Shown: one piece after another, positions 1 through 9,499 of the stretch | Numbering within the stretch: the stretch's first letter is position 1 | How the letters are laid out: every line of letters begins with the position of its first letter | The notes under the pieces: model-generated | Told to the model about the DNA's origin: nothing | The model's input: the letters and a program-made list of their open reading frames with translations, nothing else | Databases searched by the model: none | Source: Thiogranum sp. | GTDB taxonomy: Bacteria > Pseudomonadota > Gammaproteobacteria > DSM-19610 | DNA length: 64,000 bases | Direction: 5' to 3' | NCBI GenBank assembly: GCA_022340245.1 | Contig: JAJDOI010000016.1 | Location: 1-64,000 of the forward strand | Program-made: the position numbers and the translations under genes

Positions 1-1193
1 AACACCCGCTTGAGATAGTCGATCTCCCCTTCTTCGAGAATCAGATCGTTCCGGTTGTCCATGACGTAAATCTTCTTGCTGTTATGCAGGTAGTCCTCGA
101 TGGACTCAAGACTCATGCGTTTGATCATTTCGTCGCGGCTGATGGGCTTGTCCAGTCTGGCGTTGTAAAACGGGTAGAAGAACCGGTGAAAGTAGTCGGT
201 GAATCCCAGGCGCATGGCCACTTTAGCGTAGACGCCGGGAGAACTGTTGCGGCCCAGTATCACGTTCTTCGGTTTGATAAAGCCGTAGTTCGTCATAACA
301 TCGGAGGTGAACGCCAGATTCGCCGAGGAAAAGCGGAACGACAATCCAACCAGGGCCGCAAGTTCTTCGTCTTTGGGTTTCAGCTCCTGGAAGACCTTAT
401 AAAGAAACTCTTCGCCCAGCTCCAGCTTGTTCTCGCGCGTATAGACCGCGCTGAAGGCTTTGACCATCTTGTCATAGAAACGGCTGAAGTTATCCGGCCC
501 GCCGGGAACATTTTCCAGCATGCGATCCAGCATGGAAATCGAGTTGTACAGCCTGACGGGCGGGTTTATCAGCAGCGCGTTCTTGAAGTTGAACACCTTG
601 CGCTGTTCGTCCAGCCAGGTGACAAAAGCGGTATTGAAGGCCCCCAGACTGTAGCCGGTTACATAGAAGTCAGTGACCTTGATGTCACCTTTGAACTTGT
701 TCCAGATGATCTCCATGACATTGTAGAGATCCTCGGCGTCGTGTATCGCGTGGCCCGGCACGCTGGTCTTCGAGGCAGCAACAATGAAGTTCGGCAAGGT
801 CGGGGACGACAGTGACACGACGTGATACCCGGCATTATAAAACGCTTTGGCCATGGCGACGTTTTTCTGCCCGTCGTAGGAACCCCCGGTACCGGCGATC
901 AGGAATATCAGCGGCGCAGGTTTGTCCTGAAAAGCATAGGAGTAGCGCAACTCCGACTCGTACCACAGATAATCGGGCACCTTGCGGTCCGGGAAGACAG
1001 TGAGGCGGGCACGCTTGAGCGGTGCCGGCGGGAAAGCCTTCTGGTAAGCCTCGGGGGTACCGACCACCGTAGCCGTGAAACTGTCCTGGATCGGATAACC
1101 GTAGGAGGAATCATCCGGTGACGATCCGGTGGCGGCCCAACCGGTGCTCAGCCAGACCAGCGCGGCCAGGAGAACACTCAACCTCTTTAACAT
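1..1193 (-). CDS. Exported alpha/beta-hydrolase-fold protein (3' end outside window)
   Basis: Open minus-strand frame from ATG at 1193 (MLKRLSVLLAALVWLSTGWA signal-like start) running off the left edge; contains GxSxG nucleophile elbow 'TGYSLGAF'. Not in the ORF track because it has no stop inside the window. Confidence 0.65.
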   Translation of the reverse strand, partial: MLKRLSVLLAALVWLSTGWAATGSSPDDSSYGYPIQDSFTATVVGTPEAYQKAFPPAPLKRARLTVFPDRKVPDYLWYESELRYSYAFQDKPAPLIFLIAGTGGSYDGQKNVAMAKAFYNAGYHVVSLSSPTLPNFIVAASKTSVPGHAIHDAEDLYNVMEIIWNKFKGDIKVTDFYVTGYSLGAFNTAFVTWLDEQRKVFNFKNALLINPPVRLYNSISMLDRMLENVPGGPDNFSRFYDKMVKAFSAVYTRENKLELGEEFLYKVFQELKPKDEELAALVGLSFRFSSANLAFTSDVMTNYGFIKPKNVILGRNSSPGVYAKVAMRLGFTDYFHRFFYPFYNARLDKPISRDEMIKRMSLESIEDYLHNSKKIYVMDNRNDLILEEGEIDYLKRV

Positions 1194-1724
1194 TGCACGC
1201 ATCCCCGCAATTTTGTGTTGTTCATCTTTACGCACGCTCTAGCAGAGCCATGCATGCACTTTGCACCGGAGCTTATACACGAGCACATCAGCTGGGTCTT
1301 GTCATTTCGCGCCAGCACATGCCGGCTGCCGGCGGAAACGCCCCGCTAGTCTAGTGTCGCCCCTGCGCTGCTGCAAGCTTTCCCTGCCCGCCGGACCAGG
1401 CGTCGCTGTCGTGTTTGCCAATGCCCCGCGCCGCTACGGTGCAAAAGCGCAGCATACGCCGAAACACAGGTATACAAACGGACACCCGTCATTTTGGTGT
1501 CGCCACGCGGGGTGTTAGGATGTTTCGACTTGCTGTACCGGTATGCGGTGGTTTGGGCCGCGCTTGCCCGGTACCCACCGGCACACGACCGGCGCTGTTG
1601 ACCGCCGTTGCCTTCGGTTATGCTTAACACATCTTCGCGGGATTCCGCGCCAGACCCTCCAACGCGGCGGGCCGCGTGCTCATCGGGCGCAGCGAAATAC
1701 GCGCCAAAAAAAGGAGAACATCTG

Positions 1725-2741
1725 ATGCAACTGGGCATGCTGGGTCTGGGTCGCATGGGCGGCAACATCGTCCGCCGGCTGATGAAAAACGGCCATGACT
1801 GTGTGGTTTTCGATACCCGGCCTGAAGCGGTGTCCGCGCTGGCAGGCGAAGGCGCCACGGGCGCCACCGACCTGGCCGACTTCGTCGCCAGGCTGGAAAC
1901 GCCGCGCGCGGTGTGGATCATGGTGCCCGCGGGTGCGGTCGATTCGCTGGTCGATGATCTGGCCGCGCACCTGCAGAGCGGCGACACCATTATCGACGGT
2001 GGCAATTCCTACTATAAGGACGACCTGGCACGCGCATCCAGGCTCTCGAGCCGGGGCATCCACTACGTGGATGTCGGCACCAGCGGCGGCGTGTGGGGCC
2101 TGGAGCGCGGCTACTGCCTGATGATCGGCGGCGAAGACGCTGTCGTCACCCGTCTCGACCCGGTGTTCAAAACCATCGCCCCCGGTATGGGCGATGTCGA
2201 GCGCACCCCGGGCCGCAAGGGGCAACCCTCGACCTCCGAGCTGGGTTACCTGTACTGCGGGCCGAACGGCGCCGGTCACTTCGTCAAGATGGTACACAAC
2301 GGCATCGAGTACGGCATCATGGCGGCTTATGCGGAAGGCATGAACATTCTGAAGCACGCCAATGTCGGCAAGGACGAGCGGGCACAGGATGCCGAGACAA
2401 CACCGCTGCGTAACCCCGAGCACTACTGCTACGACATCGATATCGCCGAAGTCGCCGAGGTCTGGCGCCGTGGCAGCGTGATTGCCTCCTGGTTGCTGGA
2501 CCTGAGCGCCATTGCTCTCAGGGACAGTCCGGACCTTTCAGACTTCGCCGGTGAGATAGCCGACTCCGGCGAAGGACGCTGGACCAGTATGGCTGCAATC
2601 GAAACCGGCACCCCAGCCCAGGTACTGAGCGCGGCCCTGTTCAAGCGCTTCATGTCGCGCGGTGAAGCGGACTTCGCCAACCGCCTGGTGTCGGCGATGC
2701 GCTTCCAGTTCGGCGGCCACCAGGAAAAACACGAGGGCTGA
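1725..2741 (+). CDS. gnd: 6-phosphogluconate dehydrogenase, decarboxylating (short form)
   Basis: MQLGMLGLGRMGGNIVRRL Rossmann start preceded by AAAGGAG; 'GGNSYYKDD', 'DVGTSGGVWGLERGYCLMIGG', 'HFVKMVHNGIEYG' motifs; 339 codons including stop. Confidence 0.93.
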   Translation: MQLGMLGLGRMGGNIVRRLMKNGHDCVVFDTRPEAVSALAGEGATGATDLADFVARLETPRAVWIMVPAGAVDSLVDDLAAHLQSGDTIIDGGNSYYKDDLARASRLSSRGIHYVDVGTSGGVWGLERGYCLMIGGEDAVVTRLDPVFKTIAPGMGDVERTPGRKGQPSTSELGYLYCGPNGAGHFVKMVHNGIEYGIMAAYAEGMNILKHANVGKDERAQDAETTPLRNPEHYCYDIDIAEVAEVWRRGSVIASWLLDLSAIALRDSPDLSDFAGEIADSGEGRWTSMAAIETGTPAQVLSAALFKRFMSRGEADFANRLVSAMRFQFGGHQEKHEG

Positions 2742-2801
2742 CTGCATGCACGGCGGAATTCGGCAAACCGGCAGGGCGCTGCCCTGCGCACGCTACCGAC
2801 T

Positions 2802-4880
2802 ATGAAAACCTACACCACCCGGGCGGGCAAACGTTATCCCGCGGGCGCCAGAGCCGGCGACGACGGCTTCAACTTTTCCGTCTTCAGCCACCACGCCACC
2901 CAGGTGGAACTGCTGCTGTTCGACCACGCAGACAGTCCCGAACCCTTCCAGGTGATACATCTCGATCCGGCGGTCAACAAGAGTTTTTTTGCCTGGCATG
3001 TCTATGTCGAGACATTGCCGGCGGGCACCTGGTACGCCTGGCGCATCGACGGGCCGGACGATACCGAGCACTCGGGCCTGCGCTTCGACCCCGGCAAGGC
3101 GCTGCTCGATCCACATGCGCTGGCCGTCAGCCAGGCAGTGTGGGAGAGAAAGGCGGCCTGCGAACCGGGCGACAACAGCGGCCACTGCATGCGCAGTATG
3201 GTATTGACGGATGATTATGACTGGGAAGACGACGAGCCGCTGGCGCGGCCCCAGCAAAACGCCATTATCTATGAACTGCATGTTGGCGGCTTCACCAGCC
3301 ATCCCTCCTCCGGCGTCGCCCACCCGGGCACTTTCGACGGCCTGATCGAAAAGATCCCTTACCTGAAGGCGCTGGGCATTACCCACGTCGAGCTGCTGCC
3401 GATCATGGCGTTCGACGAACAGGATGTACCACCGGATACCGCCGCGCTCGGCCTGGAAAACTACTGGGGCTACAGCACCCACAGCTTTTTCTCGCCACAC
3501 CCGGGGTATTGCGTCACCCCCGAACAGGGCACCCACCAGCGCGAGTTCCGCGACCTTGTCAAGGCGCTGCACCGTGCGGGCATCGGAATTATCCTCGACG
3601 TGGTATTCAATCACACCGCCGAGGGCGGAGAAGGCGGGCCCATTATCAACTTCAAGGGTCTCGAAAACGGCGTTTTCTACCACCTCGACGCCGCGGACAA
3701 ACGCATATACCGCGACTACACCGGTTGCGGCAACACAGTCAATTGCAACCACCCCATCGTCGCCAGCTTCATCCTCAACTGCCTGGAATACTGGGTGCGC
3801 GAAATGCACGTGGACGGGTTTCGCTTCGATCTGGCCAGTGCCATGGCGCGTGGCGAAGACGGCCACCCGTTGCGCGACGCACCGCTCATCTGGGGTATAG
3901 AGCTGTCCGAGCAACTGGCCGCCACCAAACTGATCGCTGAAGCCTGGGATGCCGTCGGTCTCTACCAGCTGGGCAACTTCCCCGGGTTCCGCTGGGCGGA
4001 GTGGAACGGTCGCTACCGCGACCTTATCCGCGGCTTTGTCCGGGGTGACAGGGGCCTTATCAGTGAAGTCGCCACCCGCATCAGCGGCAGCCCGGATTTC
4101 TACCAGCCGCAGCATCGCCTGCCCATCAACAGCATCAACTTCGTCACCTGTCACGACGGTTTCACGCTGCACGACCTGTTCAGTTACGAAACCAAGCACA
4201 ATCACGCCAACGGCGAGGATAACCGCGACGGGCATAACGAGAACATCAGCTCCAATTGCGGCGTGGAGGGCGATACCACGGATCCGCAGATCCTGGCCTT
4301 GCGCCGTCAGCTGGCCAAAAACACCACCGCCATCCTGCTGCTGAGCCAGGGTGTGCCGATGCTGCTCGCCGGCGACGAGGTCCTGCGCAGCCAGCGCGGC
4401 AACAACAACTGTTACTGCCAGAACAACGAACTGTCCTGGCTGGACTGGAACCTGTGCGACACCCATGCCGACATGTTACGTTTTGTCCGGGAGATGATCG
4501 CATTGCGTCACCGGCATCCCTCGCTCATGCGCCGCCGCTTTCTCAGCGGCAACCCTGTCGGCGAACGCGGCGCACCGGACATCAGCTGGTACGGCTCCAA
4601 GTCGGAACCACCGAACTGGCACGACGCGCGGGCACAGGTGCTCGGCTTCACGCTCGCGGGAGTCGGCGAACAGGAAGCCGATCTTCACGTGCTGCTGAAT
4701 ATGGCGTCATCTCCCCTGGAGACGCTCCTGCCGCCCACCGTCGGGCGCCGCTGGCGACTCGCCGTGGACACCAGCCGCGAATCTCCCAACGATATCATTC
4801 CCGCAGCCGCGCAGCAGCCGGTCGATCAATCGGTGATCAGCGTGGCCGCACGCAGCGTGGTGGTCTTCGAGGGCGCCTGA
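2802..4880 (+). CDS. glgX: Glycogen debranching enzyme GlgX
   Basis: GH13 motifs 'DVVFNHT', 'GFRFDLAS', 'NFVTCHDGFTLHDLFSY'; 692 aa. Confidence 0.95.
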   Translation: MKTYTTRAGKRYPAGARAGDDGFNFSVFSHHATQVELLLFDHADSPEPFQVIHLDPAVNKSFFAWHVYVETLPAGTWYAWRIDGPDDTEHSGLRFDPGKALLDPHALAVSQAVWERKAACEPGDNSGHCMRSMVLTDDYDWEDDEPLARPQQNAIIYELHVGGFTSHPSSGVAHPGTFDGLIEKIPYLKALGITHVELLPIMAFDEQDVPPDTAALGLENYWGYSTHSFFSPHPGYCVTPEQGTHQREFRDLVKALHRAGIGIILDVVFNHTAEGGEGGPIINFKGLENGVFYHLDAADKRIYRDYTGCGNTVNCNHPIVASFILNCLEYWVREMHVDGFRFDLASAMARGEDGHPLRDAPLIWGIELSEQLAATKLIAEAWDAVGLYQLGNFPGFRWAEWNGRYRDLIRGFVRGDRGLISEVATRISGSPDFYQPQHRLPINSINFVTCHDGFTLHDLFSYETKHNHANGEDNRDGHNENISSNCGVEGDTTDPQILALRRQLAKNTTAILLLSQGVPMLLAGDEVLRSQRGNNNCYCQNNELSWLDWNLCDTHADMLRFVREMIALRHRHPSLMRRRFLSGNPVGERGAPDISWYGSKSEPPNWHDARAQVLGFTLAGVGEQEADLHVLLNMASSPLETLLPPTVGRRWRLAVDTSRESPNDIIPAAAQQPVDQSVISVAARSVVVFEGA

Positions 4881-4888
4881 AACGGTCT

Positions 4889-6985
4889 ATGACTCAGAAC
4901 ATCTACATAACCGGCGCCGAACAGGGCAGCGGCAAGTCGGTCGTCGTTCTGGCCATGATGGAAACCCTGTCAGGACACGGGAGCCGGCCGGGTTTCTTCA
5001 GACCGATTGTCCACCCGGATGCGCGCGACCCGTTGATTCATCTGGTCGCCGCGCGTTACCGGCTCGACTGTGACTATGAGGACATGTATGGCTGCACCAG
5101 CGACATCGCCCGCGAACTGATTGCCGGAGATCGTTACGACGAGCTGCTGAAACGGATCCTCGGTAGATACCGCGAGCTACAGGTGCGCTGTGACCGTGTG
5201 CTGTGCGCCGGGACCAGCTACCGCAACGCCCACACGACGCTGGAGTTCGACTTCAACGCCGATATCGCCAATAACCTCGGCTGCTTCATTCTGCCGGTGG
5301 TGCCTGGCGGCGGGCGCAGCCAGGCCGACATCCAGGACGCGACCGGTGCATTCCTCACCTCGCTCAGGGAACGCGGCTGCGACATCCTCGCTGCCATCGT
5401 CAACGGCGTTGCAACAGACTGCTTCGACGCAGTCAAAGCCCATTTCGACGCGCGCCTGGCCGTTGAAGTACCGGTGTACGTGGTACCGGACAACCCTACC
5501 CTGTCGAAGCCGACCCTCGGCAACATCGCCGCTGATCTGCACGCGGAACTGCTGTATGGCGATGTCACCCACCTGAACCGGACGGTGCAGCATTACAAGA
5601 TCGCGGCCATGCACATTCCGGATTTTCTCGATTACCTCGAAGACGACTGCTTGATTATCACGCCCGGCGATCGCGCGGATATTATCCTGGCCAGCGTCAT
5701 GGCCCACCGCTCGACCGCCTACCCGCGCATCGCCGGTCTGCTGCTGACCGGTAACCAGAAACCGGCCCCGCAACTGCTCAGACTGCTCGACGGGCTCGGC
5801 GAGCCGCCCTTCGGGGTGCTGGGTGTCGCCGGCGATACGTTCACTACCGCCATGGCTGTCAGCCGGGTCAGCGCCGCGTTGACGCCGGAAAACGAACACA
5901 TGATCGCCGCGGCACTTGGCACAGTGGAAGCCAACGTAGACCTCGATGCCCTCGAGCAGTCGCTGGCGACACGGCACAGCACGCGCGTTACTCCGCTGAT
6001 GTTCGAATATGAGCTGGTGCAGCGCGCACGGCGTGTCAAACAGCACATCGTACTGCCCGAAGGCAACGATGAGCGCATTCTGCGCGCGGCGGAAATACTC
6101 AGCCTGCGCGGCGTGGCAAAACTGACCCTGCTCGGCAACGTCGACGAAATCCGCCAGAAGATAGACAGTATGGGGCTGCACCCGGTCGACGTCGATATTG
6201 TCGACCCCCAGCAATCAGCCTGGCGCCAGGCTTTCGCCGACACCTATTTCGAACTGCGCAAACACAAGGGTATCTCACCGGCAATGGCCTTCGACACGCT
6301 GGCGGACGTCAGCTACTTCGGCACACTCATGGTTTACGCCGGCAAGGCCGACGGCATGGTCTCGGGCGCCACGCACACCACCCAGCACACCATCCGCCCG
6401 GCCTTCGAAGTCATCAAGACACGTCCCGGCACGGCCATCGTCTCCAGTGTCTTCCTGATGTGCCTCGCCGACCGGGTACTGGTATACGGTGACTGCGCCG
6501 TCAACCCGGAGCCGGACGCACAACAACTCGCCGACATCGCGGTCGCCTCGGCGGACACCGCGCAGATGTTCGGCGTCGAACCGCGCATCGCCATGCTCTC
6601 TTACTCCACCGGCACCTCCGGCAAGGGTCAGGCAGTGGACAAGGTCAGGGCGGCTACCGAACTGGTGCGCTCGCTGCGCCCGGCCCTGAAAATCAGTGGC
6701 CCCATACAGTACGACGCCGCGGTTGACGTCAGTGTCGCCCGAACCAAGCGGCTGGATGGTGACGTGGCCGGCAGTGCCACGGTGTTCGTGTTCCCCGATC
6801 TCAACACCGGTAACAATACCTACAAGGCGGTGCAGCGATCGGCGGGCGCGGTCGCCATCGGGCCGGTGCTGCAGGGCCTGAACAAACCGGTCAACGATCT
6901 CAGCCGCGGCTGCACGGTCACCGATATCGTCAACACCGTGGCCATTACCGCCATTCAGGCCCAAACTGGAACCGGGGCGGCGTGA
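4889..6985 (+). CDS. pta: Phosphate acetyltransferase (DRTGG-containing long form)
   Basis: MTQNIYITGAEQGSGKSVVVL N-terminal P-loop-like domain; C-terminal PTA_PTB domain ('SGATHTTQHTIRPAFEVIKT', 'SYSTGTSGKG'). Confidence 0.95.
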   Translation: MTQNIYITGAEQGSGKSVVVLAMMETLSGHGSRPGFFRPIVHPDARDPLIHLVAARYRLDCDYEDMYGCTSDIARELIAGDRYDELLKRILGRYRELQVRCDRVLCAGTSYRNAHTTLEFDFNADIANNLGCFILPVVPGGGRSQADIQDATGAFLTSLRERGCDILAAIVNGVATDCFDAVKAHFDARLAVEVPVYVVPDNPTLSKPTLGNIAADLHAELLYGDVTHLNRTVQHYKIAAMHIPDFLDYLEDDCLIITPGDRADIILASVMAHRSTAYPRIAGLLLTGNQKPAPQLLRLLDGLGEPPFGVLGVAGDTFTTAMAVSRVSAALTPENEHMIAAALGTVEANVDLDALEQSLATRHSTRVTPLMFEYELVQRARRVKQHIVLPEGNDERILRAAEILSLRGVAKLTLLGNVDEIRQKIDSMGLHPVDVDIVDPQQSAWRQAFADTYFELRKHKGISPAMAFDTLADVSYFGTLMVYAGKADGMVSGATHTTQHTIRPAFEVIKTRPGTAIVSSVFLMCLADRVLVYGDCAVNPEPDAQQLADIAVASADTAQMFGVEPRIAMLSYSTGTSGKGQAVDKVRAATELVRSLRPALKISGPIQYDAAVDVSVARTKRLDGDVAGSATVFVFPDLNTGNNTYKAVQRSAGAVAIGPVLQGLNKPVNDLSRGCTVTDIVNTVAITAIQAQTGTGAA

Positions 6986-8178
6986 AAGTACTGGTCATCA
7001 ACTGCGGCAGTTCGTCCATTAAATACGGGCTGTTCGCCATGCCGGCGGGCGAGGCGCTGGCGAGCGGCCTGGTGGAACGCATCGGCGAACCCCAGGCCTG
7101 CCACCGGTACAGCAATGCCGGCGACAGCGCCCAGCAGAGTGAAACGCTGTCAGTTGCCGATCACCGCGAAGCCCTGGCGCGTATCATCGCCGCATTGACC
7201 ACTTCGGGCGCCGTCACCGACCTGTCCGAACTCGCGGCCATTGGCCATCGCGTGGTCCACGGTGGAGAGCTGTTTCGCCAACCGACGCGGATTGATGCCG
7301 AGGTCATCGCGCAGATCCGCGAGCTGGTTCCGCTGGCGCCCCTGCACAACCCCGCGGGCCTTGCCGGCATCGAGGTCAGCCTGCAGGCCGCGCCCGGCGT
7401 GCCGCAGGTCGCCGTGTTCGATACAGCCTTCCACCACAGCATGCCCGATTTCGCCTGTCACTACGCCCTGCCCCGGCGCTTCTATTCACAATACCGGGTA
7501 CGGCGCTATGGATTTCACGGGATTTCCTATAGCTACGTCGCGAGCCAGGCGGCCCGTTTCCTGCGGCGTCCCCTGGAAGAGCTCAACCTGATCGCGTTGC
7601 ACCTCGGCAACGGCGCCAGCGCCGCGGCAATCGCCAACGGCCGCAGCATGGACACATCCATGGGCATGACCCCGCTCGAGGGCCTGGTAATGGGTACCCG
7701 CAGCGGCGACATCGACCCGGCCATCCCCTTCTACCTGGGACGCGAAGCCGGGCTCGCCCCGGACGAAGTCGAAACCACCCTCAACCGGGAAAGCGGGCTG
7801 AAAGGCCTGTGCGGCAGCGGCGACATGCGCGAGGTCCACCGGCTGGCGGAAACGGGCGACGCGGACGCTCGACTGGCGCTGGACATGGTGTGTCACCGGT
7901 TGAGGAAGTACATCGGCGCCTACAGCGCAGTGCTCGGCCATGTTGACGCGCTGGTATTTACAGGCGGCATCGGTGAAAACGACAGCTGGCTGCGCGCACG
8001 CAGCTGTAGCGGTTTGGCGACGCTCGGGATCCGGATCGACCCACAGAAAAATAACCGACCCGGTACCGGCGACCGTGCTGTCCATCACGCCGACAGCCGG
8101 GTTTCCGTACTCGTCGTGCCCACCGATGAGGAACTCGAAATAGCCCGCCAGGTCAGCGGCTGCCTGCAGGCAGGCTGA
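6982..8178 (+). CDS. ackA: Acetate kinase
   Basis: 'VLVINCGSSSIKYGLF', 'RYGFHGISYSYV', 'HLGNGASAAAI', 'MTPLEGLVMGTRSGDIDP'; GTG start overlapping the pta stop by 4 nt. Confidence 0.95.
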   Translation: MKVLVINCGSSSIKYGLFAMPAGEALASGLVERIGEPQACHRYSNAGDSAQQSETLSVADHREALARIIAALTTSGAVTDLSELAAIGHRVVHGGELFRQPTRIDAEVIAQIRELVPLAPLHNPAGLAGIEVSLQAAPGVPQVAVFDTAFHHSMPDFACHYALPRRFYSQYRVRRYGFHGISYSYVASQAARFLRRPLEELNLIALHLGNGASAAAIANGRSMDTSMGMTPLEGLVMGTRSGDIDPAIPFYLGREAGLAPDEVETTLNRESGLKGLCGSGDMREVHRLAETGDADARLALDMVCHRLRKYIGAYSAVLGHVDALVFTGGIGENDSWLRARSCSGLATLGIRIDPQKNNRPGTGDRAVHHADSRVSVLVVPTDEELEIARQVSGCLQAG

Positions 8179-8212
8179 GCGCTGTGAGCGAGAATGCCGG
8201 GCTTCGCTGCCA

Positions 8213-8288
8213 TAGGTTGGGCTGAGGCACCAAGCCCAACGTGGCTGGCCTGCTCCTGTTGGGCTTCGCAAGCTCAGCCCAACCTACG
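8213..8288. repeat. Paired inverted REP-like palindromes, locus 1
   Basis: TAGGTTGGGCTGAGGCACCAAGCCCAACG (8213-8241) and GTTGGGCTTCGCAAGCTCAGCCCAACCTACG (8258-8288) in opposite orientation. Confidence 0.85.
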
Positions 8289-8432
8289 TTCAGCTCAACC
8301 CGGGTTCAGCCCAACGCACCTTCTGCCCGAGCTTCCCTGCTGGACAGTCTGTCAATTGCATCGCCGCCATGTGCGCGTAAAATGCGCTTCCCGACCCGAC
8401 AAAGTTTTCTCCTAAAGAAAGAGGTTTCCCAA

Positions 8433-9482
8433 ATGCGCAGCACCGCCCGCCGCACCCTTGAGTACCCTGTATTTCATTTCTGGCTGACACTGGCGCTGCT
8501 GTTGTTGGCGACCCCTGCCGGGGCGGACGAAATCATCATGCGCGATGGTTCCCGCCTGTTGGGTTCAGTTGTCAAGGGCGAGGGTGAGACCCTTGCCTTC
8601 AAGACCAGCTTCGCGGGGGTTATCAATATCAAGTGGGACCAGATCGCAGAAATCAACAGCGAAAAACCCATGGAATTCCTGTTGTCGGACGACACCATCG
8701 TGTCCGGGACCCATGTGACCAACAATGTCGATCAGCTGGTGGTGGAAGGCGCGTTCGGTCAGCCTTCACAGACCATCGGACAGGCCGAGGTCGCGGTCAT
8801 CAACCCTGAATCCTGGCGCAAGGGCGACGGCTACAAGGTCTCGGGCCGCGTCAACTTCGCGTTTTCGCGACAGCGTGGCAACACCGACAACGAGGAAACC
8901 GATGTCGATGGCGATCTCACCTGGCGACGCAAGAACGATCGTTTCACCGCCTTCGGTGAGCTGGAGCGTGACCGCAACGACAACAAGACGACCACCGACA
9001 AGTGGAGGCTGGAAGGCGCCTATAATTACTTCGTCACCAAGCAGTGGTACTGGGGCGGCTTTGGGCGTCTCGAGCACGACAAGTTCGCCGACCTGGACCT
9101 GCGCACCTCGGTCGGCCCGCTGGTTGGTTATCAGTGGTTCGAGAGCAAGAAAATGAACCTGAGCACCTCGACCGGTATCAGCTACGTCAGGGAAAACTTC
9201 ATCAGCCAGTCTGACGATGACTATGCCGCTCTGCCCTGGTCCATAAAGTTCGACCGTTTCCTGTTCGGTGACTTCATGCAGTTTTATCATAGGCAAACCG
9301 GCTTCTGGAACCTGGAAAATACCAATGACGTGGTCTGGGATACCTGGACGGGCCTGCGATTCCCGCTGGTTCTGGGCCTGGTGGCCAGCACCGAAATACA
9401 GGTCGACTACGACAGCGGTGCGGCCAAGGGTGCGAAGTCTACCGATACCACCTACAGCCTCAAACTCGGTTACCAGTGGTGA
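8433..9482 (+). CDS. DUF481 family outer-membrane/periplasmic protein
   Basis: Signal peptide ...LALLLLATPAGADE; 'VSGRVNFAFSRQRGNTDNEETDVDGDLTWRR' and beta-rich C-terminus ending 'YSLKLGYQW'. Confidence 0.83.
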   Translation: MRSTARRTLEYPVFHFWLTLALLLLATPAGADEIIMRDGSRLLGSVVKGEGETLAFKTSFAGVINIKWDQIAEINSEKPMEFLLSDDTIVSGTHVTNNVDQLVVEGAFGQPSQTIGQAEVAVINPESWRKGDGYKVSGRVNFAFSRQRGNTDNEETDVDGDLTWRRKNDRFTAFGELERDRNDNKTTTDKWRLEGAYNYFVTKQWYWGGFGRLEHDKFADLDLRTSVGPLVGYQWFESKKMNLSTSTGISYVRENFISQSDDDYAALPWSIKFDRFLFGDFMQFYHRQTGFWNLENTNDVVWDTWTGLRFPLVLGLVASTEIQVDYDSGAAKGAKSTDTTYSLKLGYQW

Positions 9483-9499
9483 TGCCTTGTTGAAAAATC

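Noticed and set aside
2793-4466. 557-aa minus-strand ORF opposite glgX
   Set aside because: Shadow ORF of a strongly supported glgX gene.
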